A program made the position numbers and the translations under genes. The notes under the pieces were generated by a model that saw nothing but the letters and a program-made list of their open reading frames with translations, was not told where the DNA came from and did not search any database. A stretch of DNA of 64,000 nt, taken from contig NZ_BIFS01000002.1 in the NCBI RefSeq assembly GCF_003967555.1, positions 248,001 through 312,000 of the forward strand. The letters are read 5' to 3'. This DNA comes from Dictyobacter kobayashii. Lineage in GTDB: Bacteria; Chloroflexota; Ktedonobacteria; Ktedonobacterales; Ktedonobacteraceae. Below are positions 1 to 8,568 of this stretch, one piece after another (positions within the stretch are counted from its first letter, which is position 1; every line of letters starts with the position of its first letter).

Positions 1-339
1 TGTACACGCTACGTTTCGCCAGACAAGAGGGATAGCTATGGTGCACCTAACTGGTTAGCGGATATGCTCTGGGGCTATACGCTCTGCTGGAACTTCTCGA
101 ATGCAAACTCGTGGCGACAGTATATCAGCATGCCTGCTTCCCTGAGCCAGGTCTATCAATGGCACAGTACGGTGGGAATGCTGGAGATGACGGGACACCG
201 TTATCTGACACAAGCACGTGATGTCGAGGAGACACGCTTCTCCAACGGCGCTTACATTAGAGTCAATTTTTCAGATCACCCACAAACCATCGAGCGGGAG
301 ACTATTCCCGCCCATGACTATCTTTTGCGCATAGAATAG
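1..339 (+). CDS. C-terminal part of a probable glycoside hydrolase (5' end outside window)
   Basis: The frame is open from base 1, so this is the last ~112 residues of a longer gene whose start lies before the window; the ATG at 64 is internal. The tail is rich in Trp and Tyr. It ends in a stretch reading ETRFSNGAYIRVNFSD followed by a short strand pair, which resembles the small beta-sandwich closing several glycoside hydrolases, where a 'T-x-F-x-N-G-x-x-V-x-V-N' strand is common. No catalytic residues are visible in this fragment, so the family is not assigned. It converges with the regulator at 438-1586 and is separated from it by a possible two-way terminator. The glycosidase role is an inference from the tail and from the neighbouring glycosidase genes. 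Confidence 0.5.
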   Translation, partial: CTRYVSPDKRDSYGAPNWLADMLWGYTLCWNFSNANSWRQYISMPASLSQVYQWHSTVGMLEMTGHRYLTQARDVEETRFSNGAYIRVNFSDHPQTIERETIPAHDYLLRIE

Positions 340-405
340 GCATTTGTGCTCAACCATTCGGACGTATCCACACGGGCAGGTGATCACACGGGCTCACCCC
401 CACCT

Positions 406-430
406 GGAGTGGTGGACGCGTCCACCCTCC
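406..430. terminator. Possible bidirectional terminator between convergent genes
   Basis: A self-complementary segment, GGTGGACGCGTCCACC at 411-426, is flanked by GGAG at 406-409 and CTCC at 427-430. It lies between the stop of the glycosidase fragment (339, plus strand) and the stop of the regulator (438, minus strand). There is no clear T-run, so termination is inferred from position and stem strength. Confidence 0.4.
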
Positions 431-437
431 ATAGAGA

Positions 438-1586
438 TTATGAACGAATGGTGTTCCGTTCAGGTTCATGAATGCGAGGAGGAACAAGGATCAGAGACTG
501 CGGGGGTTGCTGGCCGGCGATGAGCATATCCAGAGTAGAGAACATCGTCTGGACGATCTCCATGGGATCGAATTCAATCATCGTCAGGGTCTTCTCATAC
601 CCAAAGAGCAAGGGAGATCCCGCATTGGAATGGGTGGCGATCTTGATATCTTTCCCCGGGTATACCCCTGCCTCCTGCAAGGCGATAAGCGCTCCGCTGG
701 TTAGCAGATCCTCTGTAATCAGCAAGCCATCAGGCCGATCCAGATTCTCGGGGCGAAAGACCTCTCTGGCCAGTTTATAGCCGCGTTCCTGGTTATTATT
801 GAGCAAACGATAGCTTTCCTGGCGTAGTTCGACGTGAGGGCGACGAATCAGTTCGCGATAGATGGGAAGCTGATACGTATCAAGCTCTTTGCAAAAAAAT
901 TGAACGTCTGGCATCTCTTCAAGGGGAGAGGACGATAGATCATCGTACAACGGAACCCACAGCCCGATCTTACGGCACCCCTGCTGATACAGACTCTGGA
1001 CACCTAGATGGAGCATTTCTTGATTATCCAGGCCTACCATCTGATTGCCAGCACCAGCAAATACCACGCTGGGCAAGGGCTGGTGCTTGATCCAATCTTC
1101 AGAATAAATATTTAAGCCCACCACAAGTAAACCATCGAAGCGGTTGGAACTCACGAGCTGCATTGTTTCATCAGGCAGCGCCTTATCGGTCTGGGGCGAA
1201 GGTAGGATGAGTTGGAATGTACAGGTTTCTAGTCTGGTCTCAGCGCGCCGCTGCACCTCTTTGGAGAAGTAATTCCAGAGCATATTCCAGAACAAGGTCA
1301 CAGGTGTATTGTTGATAAAGGAGTTGTCAAAAATGATATGAATAAAGGTGTGGTTGATTTTGGGGGAAACAAACGTCCCCTTGCGCCCAACGCTGTAGAG
1401 AACATGTTGCTCCTCCAACACATGCATGGCCTCGGCGAGCGTCACACGAGTCGTTCCTAGCATCTGACAGAGTGCTCGCACATTCGGCAGTTGCACATCA
1501 GGACCTAATTCTGTCGCCAGCACACGCAATTTAGTACATAATACATCAAGTTTCGTATCTTTTTGAGGCATGGATGTTGACGTCAC
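438..1586 (-). CDS. GntR-type winged-helix regulator with LacI-like sensor domain (copy 1)
   Basis: A 382-residue hybrid transcription factor. Residues ~10-75 form a GntR winged helix (LPNVRALCQMLGTTRVTLAEA, then the wing GRKGTFVS). Residues ~85-370 resemble a LacI/periplasmic-binding-protein sensor (FDGLLVVGL, 'GLDNQEM', 'PDGLLITEDLLTSGAL', 'DIKIATHSNAG'), the architecture of AraR-like sugar repressors. Two paralogues lie at 11983-13122 and 27827-28951. Translation starts at GTG 1586 with AGGAG nine bases upstream. It sits directly downstream of the three secreted glycosidases but has its own promoter, so it probably controls those genes or its own transcription in response to a sugar. The ligand cannot be read from the sequence. 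Confidence 0.85.
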   Translation of the reverse strand: MTSTSMPQKDTKLDVLCTKLRVLATELGPDVQLPNVRALCQMLGTTRVTLAEAMHVLEEQHVLYSVGRKGTFVSPKINHTFIHIIFDNSFINNTPVTLFWNMLWNYFSKEVQRRAETRLETCTFQLILPSPQTDKALPDETMQLVSSNRFDGLLVVGLNIYSEDWIKHQPLPSVVFAGAGNQMVGLDNQEMLHLGVQSLYQQGCRKIGLWVPLYDDLSSSPLEEMPDVQFFCKELDTYQLPIYRELIRRPHVELRQESYRLLNNNQERGYKLAREVFRPENLDRPDGLLITEDLLTSGALIALQEAGVYPGKDIKIATHSNAGSPLLFGYEKTLTMIEFDPMEIVQTMFSTLDMLIAGQQPPQSLILVPPRIHEPERNTIRS

Positions 1587-1614
1587 CAGAGGTACTCCTG
1601 CATTTCACGTGGGG

Positions 1615-1661
1615 TTTGTTCTTTTAGCGTAATTATAACGAGGCACGGAGATGACTGTCAA
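1615..1661 (-). promoter_or_regulatory. Promoter of regulator copy 1 with a half-operator
   Basis: On the minus strand TTGACA (1661-1656) and TATAAT (1637-1632) are separated by 18 bp, a near-consensus housekeeping promoter. Just downstream is AGAACAA (1621-1615), half of the TTGTTCTAGAACAA operator seen intact near the other two paralogous regulators. The spacing matches those sites, but the other half is degenerate. Confidence 0.65.
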
Positions 1662-1722
1662 CGCTTTGGAGCGAAGCCTTTAGTTTACCGCCAGCGGAAT
1701 TACAGGAGAGACATGGCGAGTG

Positions 1723-1757
1723 GAAGCAAGCCCGGAATGGTATCCCGGGCTTGCTTC
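1723..1757 (-). terminator. Hairpin after glycosidase 1
   Basis: A perfect 13-bp stem (1723-1735 with 1745-1757) and 9-base loop begins four bases beyond the stop codon of the 1761 gene. No U-tract follows on the minus strand, so it may be a weak terminator or an mRNA 3'-end stabiliser. Confidence 0.6.
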
Positions 1758-1760
1758 GTA

Positions 1761-4700
1761 TTACACACCGAAAACTTGGAATTCATAGAGGGAGTAGCCC
1801 CAGGAGGTGCCACGCTGCGTCCCATACATGCGCACGTAGCGTCCCGTCCCCGAGAGTCCCTTGAGGTCCTCCGTCCCTCCCGATCCGTTGCTCTGCGTGT
1901 AGATCGTCGTCCAATTGCTGCCATCAGCCGAGACCTGGATCTGGTACGCCTTGCCGTAGGCCGTCTCCCACTGCAGCTTCACCTCGCTGATGCGGTGGCT
2001 CGCGCCCAGGTCCACCTGCAGCCACTGCGGATCACTGTACAGGCTCGACCACCTCGTGCTTGGATCCCCGTCCACCGCGTAGCCCGGTCCTACGCCACTG
2101 TTCTCACTGGAGGAGGCCGTCGCTGGCTTGTTCTGCGATAGGTTGCTCGTCGCCCCTCCCCCCGTCACACTGACCTGGCTGAAGCTTGTGGTGTTGAGCG
2201 CGCTGGTGTTGTGCGCCGTCACCGCCAGGCCCACATACGCATTGGTCGCCATGCTGATCGTGTCGCTGCCTACCACCGTCCAGCTGCTGCCATCGCTGGA
2301 GATCGAGCCGGTGAAGGTGCTGCCCGCTCGCTGCAGCTTGACCCAGTAGGGAGCCGCCACGCTCGCCCCCGCGGTACTGCTGCTGCTGCCTCCTGTCGTG
2401 GTGCGGCGCTGGAACACCGCTCCATTGTCCGGTGTGAGCGCCATCAACGCATGCGTCGAGCCGGCCGTCAGACTCTCGCGGATCATCACTCCCGCTTTGG
2501 CCCAGCCATCAGTATTCTGCTGGCTGTCGATCCTGGCCACGATGGTTCCATCGCCACTGAGCGGCTGACTGACATACTGGAAGGCGTCGGCGGTGTCCCA
2601 GATGTCGTTGCCCGAGCCGGTCACGGTGAAGGTACCATTACTAGCCGAAGCCGAGCCTGTCTGTCCCACCGATCCGATATCCTGCTGCTGCCACGGCGCG
2701 GGCAGGCTACCGCTACCAGCTTGTCCCTGCAGGGTTCCCAGGCCAAAGTAGCTGGGATTCGTCCAATCAGTGTCGGCGGTAGCATTCCAGAAGAGTTTGT
2801 TATTGCCGGTTGTGGTATTTTGTTTTGCCGCCAGATCCAGGCCAATGATCTTTCCGCTCTTTGGCGTCACACCTAATGTGGACCACGGAATCTTGATTTC
2901 GGCCTCATAGCCACCTGCGAGAGTGCCATTAGCCAGCACAATACCAGCAGTATTTGTCCCCTGCTGGCCCGCATTGTACTGCGTTACCGTGGTAGAATCT
3001 GACGAGAAAACATACTGCATATCCTGAGCGGTATAATGCGTCCCACTACTGTGCGTTGGGTCAATATAAATCTCCAGGCCATCAGCGTGCGACGAATACG
3101 AGGTATCCTGCACTTTGATGAGAAAGTAGAGATTTGCATTGTCCCAGCTAGCCTGATAGGATGCTGAAAAACCTGATGGGGTGCCGATGGCGTTTTTCAA
3201 CGGGTAGCTCGTTGCGCTACTCCAGGCGGCATCGGTGGCATTGCCATCGATAACCGGCGCTGTTGCCGCATTCGCGATATTCGCTTGCTGGATGGGAGTT
3301 GGTATCGGCGTCGGAGTGGGCGTGGTTGGTACCGGGGTCAAGCTACTATTCGTGAGAGACAGGCTATAAAGCGCGGTATCGGTCGCACCAAATCCCCGAA
3401 TCGAAATGGCATTTAAGCCCGCCGGTAATGCAATCGAGTTTAAGGTAACGTTACTATTTGCCTGGCTATTTTGTGGAACGGTCAGCGTCTGCACAACGGT
3501 ATTGTTCACCAGGATTTGTAACGTGCTCGCGCTGACATTGGTCTGCAAATTTAAGGTCGCACCATAGGTCGCGTCAACAGGACTGAGGACCAGTTCATCA
3601 ACCCGATTCCCCGCCACAAATGATCCAGAGTTAATATTCACCGTGTTGGGTAACTGTGTTCCATTAGTGGCAGCCACTTGAGTTGACTGGTTCAGCTGAT
3701 TGATCGCCTGCATCTTCGGGGTGTTCTGATCAAAGACGGTGGGCACGGCCAGGCCATAATTGGGGCTGGTCGAGTCAAAGTACATCAGCAGATCACCACC
3801 ATCCTGGTTGAATTCGGTCTGGGTCTGCACTTGCAACTGCTGCGCTCGTGGATCCACATTGGCCTGCTTCTGCAAGCTGTTGGCATAGTCTCCGCCAATC
3901 TGGAACCCGCCCTCATACGCCACATCATGCAGTCCATAGGCGCGTGCCCATTGCACATCTGTTTTGACGCTGCCAGTTGATGGATTGACGGTTCCATCCC
4001 CAAAGCCGGAGTTGTACATGTCATCGATCGTGCTGGCATTGGCGTTGTTAACACCGGTATAGGCGGCGCCACCTCCTCCCCACAGAAAGTAGTTCACCGG
4101 ATGTGGATTGGAGACGTGCTGCTTCCCATCGGCGTTTCCAAAATAGTCATCCAACAATTGCAGTGGCTCCTGCGCGGTGCCCTGGGCGTTGCCATATTGC
4201 CACTCCAGAAGCGGGCGTATGTGCGCATTGGCATTGGGCGGCATCGCGCTATCGCCAAAGACCGAGCGAAAGATATCGCTGATCTGCTTGATACGTAGTC
4301 CGATCCGGCGCCATCCCCATACATATGTATTTGTTTCACCATCGTAATTGAGGGGCGAATTGCCCGCAGCCACCTCGGCCTGCGCCGCATTGTAATTCTG
4401 GTTGAAGGAGGCAAACATGCCGTTCCACACTTCGTTGCTATACTCAATGTAGAGGTGCAGGTTGCTATTGAGTGGCGCGTGGACCGGATTGGCCTGGGGG
4501 CTGGTGTAGACGTTGCCGTTGGCATCACTGCCATACTTGAACAACTGCGCCAACTGCGTCACATAATCGTCAGTGGCCAGCGCCGGCACGTTGATGTAGG
4601 CATCGCGACCCGTCTCGTTGCACAGCTGAATGGCGTATTCCCAGGCGCCCTTGCCCTGTGAAGGTCCCACCGGCGATTGCCGATCCGCCCAGTTCACATC

Positions 4701-5429
4701 GGTGTTGCCGTTGGTGGCCGAGTAGTCCATAAAACGGATCGCCTGGAACTTGGAGACCAACGTCTTGATATCGGTCGTAAAGGTGGTGTTAAAGCTATAG
4801 CTGGTGCTGGCTCCCGGACTCACCGGGCGCATCAGCTGAATGTTGGTTACCCCGGTGTTGGTCGCGCTACTGGCGGTCCGCTGGGTGTTGGTGAACTCCA
4901 GCGCCATCGTATCGGCGGTATAGACCACCGTCGCGGTCGTAGTGTTAGTACTGGCATCGTAGGTGCCCGTGGTCCCATCGCTGTTCTGTGGACTCACCGT
5001 CCCGAAGGCGAAGCGCGCCCCCACGTGGGCTTTGCCGGTGAAGCGCAGCGCATAGGTGCCGTTGATCTTGTTGGCCGGGGGATTAAAGCCTCCATCCCAC
5101 AAAAAGGCGGAGAAGTCGCCAGTCGGCCAGCCATTGGCATCCAGAGCCGGCGTGGTGCTGCTATTGGGCGGCGGTTGGAGCCGAAAGCCTTCCTTGATCA
5201 TGTCGGCGAAGAGAAAGTCGGTGTTGGTATCGCCCACTCCGATCAGATTAATGCCCATCGCCGGCGGCGTTCCCGCTGCCTTTACAGAAAGAGTCGATGG
5301 CCGGAAGATCTGCAACATGCTTGCAAACAGCATCAATACGGTCAGGCTCGCCGCTATCTGCAAGATCTTTTTCCTTCTCTGGCGCACCTGTTCGCCTGGT
5401 AGCGCCAACTTCTTTTCTCTATTCAGCAC
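1761..5429 (-). CDS. Secreted multi-modular glycoside hydrolase, clan GH-A-like, with three binding modules
   Basis: Order of parts, numbered from the upstream TTG at 5435: basic N-terminus and hydrophobic signal segment (~22-53, AxA-like end at KAA); a catalytic-type domain to ~580 with 'EYSNEVWN' (Glu335 in the Asn-Glu pair typical of clan GH-A acid/base) and 'AYEGG' (Glu508, possible nucleophile); a small beta domain (~595-697); a Pro/Thr linker (699-716); a CBM9-like module (~718-903); a DUF1349-like beta-sandwich (~910-1090); and an F5/8-type C (CBM32-like) discoidin module (~1095-1224). The likely role is extracellular cleavage of a plant or cell-wall polysaccharide; the exact substrate is unknown. 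GTG at 5429 has AAAAGG at good spacing, while TTG at 5435 is too close to it, so 5429 is preferred. First of three tandem paralogues; the only one with the CBM9-like module. Confidence 0.8.
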   Translation of the reverse strand: MLNREKKLALPGEQVRQRRKKILQIAASLTVLMLFASMLQIFRPSTLSVKAAGTPPAMGINLIGVGDTNTDFLFADMIKEGFRLQPPPNSSTTPALDANGWPTGDFSAFLWDGGFNPPANKINGTYALRFTGKAHVGARFAFGTVSPQNSDGTTGTYDASTNTTTATVVYTADTMALEFTNTQRTASSATNTGVTNIQLMRPVSPGASTSYSFNTTFTTDIKTLVSKFQAIRFMDYSATNGNTDVNWADRQSPVGPSQGKGAWEYAIQLCNETGRDAYINVPALATDDYVTQLAQLFKYGSDANGNVYTSPQANPVHAPLNSNLHLYIEYSNEVWNGMFASFNQNYNAAQAEVAAGNSPLNYDGETNTYVWGWRRIGLRIKQISDIFRSVFGDSAMPPNANAHIRPLLEWQYGNAQGTAQEPLQLLDDYFGNADGKQHVSNPHPVNYFLWGGGGAAYTGVNNANASTIDDMYNSGFGDGTVNPSTGSVKTDVQWARAYGLHDVAYEGGFQIGGDYANSLQKQANVDPRAQQLQVQTQTEFNQDGGDLLMYFDSTSPNYGLAVPTVFDQNTPKMQAINQLNQSTQVAATNGTQLPNTVNINSGSFVAGNRVDELVLSPVDATYGATLNLQTNVSASTLQILVNNTVVQTLTVPQNSQANSNVTLNSIALPAGLNAISIRGFGATDTALYSLSLTNSSLTPVPTTPTPTPIPTPIQQANIANAATAPVIDGNATDAAWSSATSYPLKNAIGTPSGFSASYQASWDNANLYFLIKVQDTSYSSHADGLEIYIDPTHSSGTHYTAQDMQYVFSSDSTTVTQYNAGQQGTNTAGIVLANGTLAGGYEAEIKIPWSTLGVTPKSGKIIGLDLAAKQNTTTGNNKLFWNATADTDWTNPSYFGLGTLQGQAGSGSLPAPWQQQDIGSVGQTGSASASNGTFTVTGSGNDIWDTADAFQYVSQPLSGDGTIVARIDSQQNTDGWAKAGVMIRESLTAGSTHALMALTPDNGAVFQRRTTTGGSSSSTAGASVAAPYWVKLQRAGSTFTGSISSDGSSWTVVGSDTISMATNAYVGLAVTAHNTSALNTTSFSQVSVTGGGATSNLSQNKPATASSSENSGVGPGYAVDGDPSTRWSSLYSDPQWLQVDLGASHRISEVKLQWETAYGKAYQIQVSADGSNWTTIYTQSNGSGGTEDLKGLSGTGRYVRMYGTQRGTSWGYSLYEFQVFGV
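1777..2700 (-). repeat. Long direct repeat, copy A: DUF1349-like plus discoidin module DNA
   Basis: About 0.92 kb encoding the last two modules of glycosidase 1 is nearly identical in DNA to 5609-6555 and 8569-9509, including synonymous positions. Similarity stops at the codons just before the 'SLPAPWQ' sequence, where the linkers diverge. Confidence 0.85.
3687..5279 (-). repeat. Long direct repeat, catalytic-domain DNA, copy A
   Basis: This 1,593-bp block is nearly identical to 6625-8217, which has exactly the same length. Differences are concentrated around 4120-4340. The signal-peptide DNA upstream is unrelated, so the repeat boundary coincides with the mature domain. Confidence 0.8.
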
Positions 5430-5552
5430 GTTCAAATCCTTTTGTGATGCATTGAATGCTTAAAATAGTCCGCTATCAATTATAAAAGCTCGACATTGTG
5501 GAAATAGTTCACCGCGAAATTCCAGGCTAGAAGCATGAAGTGGCTGATCTGG

Positions 5553-5585
5553 GTTGGGAAAGCACTGGAGACGTGCTTTCCCAAC
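5553..5585 (-). terminator. Hairpin after glycosidase 2
   Basis: A perfect 13-bp stem (5553-5565 with 5573-5585, starting GTTGGGAAAGCAC) with a 7-base loop, placed 26 bases past the stop codon of the 5611 gene. It separates the two glycosidase genes, so each is probably its own transcription unit. Confidence 0.6.
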
Positions 5586-5608
5586 TGCCTCTTGCACTTA
5601 CAGTAAAG

Positions 5609-6555
5609 AATCAGGAGCCAAAGACCTGGAATTCATAGAGGGAGTAGCCCCAGGAGGTGCCACGCTGCGTCCCATACATGCGCACGTAGCGTCCCGTTCC
5701 CGAGAGCCCCTTGAGGTCCTCCGTCCCTCCCGATCCGTTGCTCTGCGTGTAGATCGTCGTCCAATTGCTGCCATCAGGCGAGACCTGGATCTGGTACGCC
5801 TTGCCGTAAGCCGTCTCCCACTGCAGCTTCACCTCGATGATGCGGTGGCTCGCGCCCAGATCCACCTGCAGCCACTGCGGATCACTGTACAGGCTCGACC
5901 ACCTCGTGCTTGGATCCCCGTCCACCGCGTAGCCCGGTCCTACGCCACTGTTCTCGCTGGAGGAGGCTGTCGCTGGCTTGTTCTGCGATAGATTACTCGT
6001 TGTTCCTCCGCCTGCCCCCGTCACGCTCACCTGGCTGAAGCTCGTCGTGTTGAGCACACTGGTGTTGTGCGCCGTCACCGCCAGGCCCACATAGGCATTC
6101 GTCCCCATGCTAATCGTGTCGCTGCCTACCACCGTCCAGTTGCTGCCATCGCTGGAGATTGAGCCGGTGAAGGTGCTGCCCGCTCGCTGCAGCTTGACCC
6201 AGTAAGGAGCCGCTACGCTCGCCCCCGCGGTACTGCTGCTGCTGCCTCCTGTCGTGGTGCGGCGCTGGAACACCGCTCCATTGCCCGGTGTAAGCGCCAT
6301 CAGCGCATGCGTCGAGCCGGCCGTCAGGCTCTCGCGGATCATCACTCCCGCTTTGGCCCAGCCATCAGTGTTCTGCTGGCTGTCGATCCTGGCCACGATG
6401 GTTCCATCGCCACTGAGCGGCTGACTGACATACTGGAAGGCGTCGGCGGTGTCCCAGATGTCGTTGCCCGAGCCGGTCACGGTGAAGGTACCATTGCTAG
6501 CCGAAGCCGAGCCTGCCTGTCCCACCGATCCGATATCCTGCTGCTGCCACGGCGC
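5609..6555 (-). repeat. Long direct repeat, copy B of the C-terminal modules
   Basis: Nearly identical to 8569-9509, and shares the stop codon context and linker start with it more closely than with copy A at 1777-2700. Confidence 0.85.
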
Positions 6556-8412
6556 AGGCAACGAGCCTCCTGTAGGCGTTGGTGTTGATGTAGGATTAGG
6601 CGTCGGTGTCGGCGTCACACTTGTCTGGTTCAACTGATTGATCGCCTGCATCTTGGGCGTGTTCTGATCAAAGACGGTGGGTACGGCCAGGCCATAATTG
6701 GGGCTGGTCGAGTCAAAGTACATCAGCAGCTCCCCACCGGCCTGGTTGAACTCGGTCTGGGTCTGTACTTCTAATTGTTGCGCTCGTGGATCCACATTGG
6801 CCTGCTTCTGCAAGCTGTTGGCATAATCTCCACCAATCTGGAACCCTCCCTCATACGCCACATCATGCAGGCCATAAGTGCGTGCCCACTGCACATCTGT
6901 TTTGACGGTGCCGGTTGATGGATTGACGGTTCCATCCCCAAAGCCGGAGTTGTACATGTCATCGATCGTGCTGGCATTGGCGTTGTTGACACCAGTATAG
7001 GCGGCGCCACCTCCTCCCCACAGAAAGTAGTTCACCGGATGTGGATTGGAGACGTGCTGCTTCCCATCTGCATTATTGTAGTAGTTGTTGAGGAAATTTA
7101 ATGGTTGATCAGCGGTGCCCTGCGCATCGCCATATTGCCACTCCAGAAGCGGGCGAATATGCGCACTCGCATTGGGCGGCATCGCGCTATCGCCGAAGAC
7201 CGAGCGAAAGATATCGCTGATCTGCTTGATGCGTAGTCCGATCCGGCGCCATCCCCACTGATACGTTCCCGTCTCGCCATCGTAGTTGAGGGGGGAGTTG
7301 CCCGCAGCCACCTCGGCCTGCGCCGCATTGTAGTTCTGGTTGAAGGAGGCAAACATGCCGTTCCACACTTCGTTGCTATACTCAATGTAGAGGTGCAGGT
7401 TGCTATTGAGTGGTGCGTGTACCGGATTGGCCTGGGGGCTGGTGTAGACGTTGCCGTTGGTATCACTGCCATACTTGAACAACTGCGCCAGCTGCGTCAC
7501 ATAATCGTCAGTGGCCAGCGCCGGCACGTTGATGTAAGCATCTCGCCCCGTCTCGTTGCACAGCTGAATGGCATATTCCCAGGCACCCTTGCCCTGTGAG
7601 GGTCCCACCGGCGATTGCCGATCCGCCCAGTTCACATCGGTGTTGCCATTGGTGGCCGAGTAGTCCATAAAACGGATCGCCTGGAACTTGGAGACCAGCG
7701 TCTTGATATCGGTCGTAAAGGTGGTGTTAAAGCTATAGCTGGTGCTGGCTCCCGGACTCACCGGGCGCATCAGCTGAATGTTGGTTACCCCGGTGTTGGT
7801 CGCGCTACTGGCGGTCCGCTGGGTGTTGGTGAACTCCAGCGCCATCGTATCGGCGGTATAGACCACCGTCGCGGTCGTAGTGTTAGTACTGGCATCGTAG
7901 GTGCCCGTGGTCCCATCGCTGTTCTGTGGACTCACCGTCCCGAAGGCGAAGCGCGCCCCCACGTGGGCTTTGCCGGTGAAGCGCAGCGCATAGGTGCCGT
8001 TGATCTTGTTGGCCGGGGGATTAAAGCCTCCATCCCACAAAAAGGCGGAGAAGTCGCCGGTCGGCCAGCCATTGGCATCCAGAGCCGGCGTGGTGCTGCT
8101 ATTGGGCGGCGGTTGGAGCCGAAAGCCTTCCTTGATCATGTCGGCGAAGAGAAAGTCGGTGTTGGTATCGCCCACTCCGATCAGATTAATGCCCATCGCC
8201 GGCGGCGTTCCCGCTGCTTTGGCAGGAATGGTCGATGGCTGGAAAATCTGCCAGAGGCTCGCAACAAGCAATGCACAAAAGAGCATCGCGATACCACAAA
8301 ACATACCCGTTGATCTATGCGAGGTAGGGCGAACGTGACCCATGTCGGGGTCTGCCCCATAGTTGCGACGTCGCATCTTGAGAGTCCTTTCCGATGATGA
8401 TTCCTTCATCAT
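5611..8412 (-). CDS. Secreted multi-modular glycoside hydrolase, short paralogue (no CBM9 module)
   Basis: A 933-residue protein. It has a long N-terminal extension with a transmembrane or signal segment (~37-58, then PAKAAGT), a GH-A-like catalytic domain almost identical to that of the 1761 gene (same 'EYSNEVWN' and 'AYEGG' glutamates), a Thr/Pro linker, a DUF1349-like module and a C-terminal discoidin module. Compared with its upstream neighbour it lacks the small beta domain and the CBM9-like module between catalytic domain and linker. ATG at 8412 has AGGA upstream; an internal ATG (Met-Arg-Arg-Arg, 8376) also has AAAGGA and cannot be excluded. The near-identity of DNA with its neighbours points to recent duplication or gene conversion. 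Confidence 0.8.
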   Translation of the reverse strand: MMKESSSERTLKMRRRNYGADPDMGHVRPTSHRSTGMFCGIAMLFCALLVASLWQIFQPSTIPAKAAGTPPAMGINLIGVGDTNTDFLFADMIKEGFRLQPPPNSSTTPALDANGWPTGDFSAFLWDGGFNPPANKINGTYALRFTGKAHVGARFAFGTVSPQNSDGTTGTYDASTNTTTATVVYTADTMALEFTNTQRTASSATNTGVTNIQLMRPVSPGASTSYSFNTTFTTDIKTLVSKFQAIRFMDYSATNGNTDVNWADRQSPVGPSQGKGAWEYAIQLCNETGRDAYINVPALATDDYVTQLAQLFKYGSDTNGNVYTSPQANPVHAPLNSNLHLYIEYSNEVWNGMFASFNQNYNAAQAEVAAGNSPLNYDGETGTYQWGWRRIGLRIKQISDIFRSVFGDSAMPPNASAHIRPLLEWQYGDAQGTADQPLNFLNNYYNNADGKQHVSNPHPVNYFLWGGGGAAYTGVNNANASTIDDMYNSGFGDGTVNPSTGTVKTDVQWARTYGLHDVAYEGGFQIGGDYANSLQKQANVDPRAQQLEVQTQTEFNQAGGELLMYFDSTSPNYGLAVPTVFDQNTPKMQAINQLNQTSVTPTPTPNPTSTPTPTGGSLPAPWQQQDIGSVGQAGSASASNGTFTVTGSGNDIWDTADAFQYVSQPLSGDGTIVARIDSQQNTDGWAKAGVMIRESLTAGSTHALMALTPGNGAVFQRRTTTGGSSSSTAGASVAAPYWVKLQRAGSTFTGSISSDGSNWTVVGSDTISMGTNAYVGLAVTAHNTSVLNTTSFSQVSVTGAGGGTTSNLSQNKPATASSSENSGVGPGYAVDGDPSTRWSSLYSDPQWLQVDLGASHRIIEVKLQWETAYGKAYQIQVSPDGSNWTTIYTQSNGSGGTEDLKGLSGTGRYVRMYGTQRGTSWGYSLYEFQVFGS
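6625..8217 (-). repeat. Long direct repeat, catalytic-domain DNA, copy B
   Basis: Same length and nearly the same sequence as 3687-5279. Confidence 0.8.
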
Positions 8413-8515
8413 TCAAAGTCCTTACGTGTAAACGTCCTTGATTACGTGTGTATCTTTAGTGTTCTCCGTTCTACATGTCTGCTCTACAAAGAGATGTAAG
8501 AGGTGCGAGGATAGT

Positions 8516-8551
8516 GGTTGGAAAGCCATGCTGATGTAAGGCTCTCCAACC
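8516..8551 (-). terminator. Hairpin after glycosidase 3
   Basis: 12-bp stem (8516-8527 with 8540-8551) with one mismatch and a 12-base loop, 19 bases past the stop codon of the 8571 gene. All three glycosidase genes end with a similar strong hairpin, though the stem sequences differ. Confidence 0.55.
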
Positions 8552-8568
8552 GTGTCAAAGGGCAGGAA

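Noticed and set aside
2211..2876. Long plus-strand reading frame (221 codons) opposite the glycosidase modules, with similar ones at 6307 and 8802
   Set aside because: They are mirror frames of high-GC3 coding DNA. The repeats in the real genes explain their similarity, and they have no ribosome sites or protein-like composition.
4677..5402. Plus-strand frame of 241 codons, repeated at 7615-8313
   Set aside because: Antisense to the nearly identical catalytic-domain blocks; conservation comes from the minus-strand gene. It is rich in Arg/Gly/His, as antisense frames usually are.
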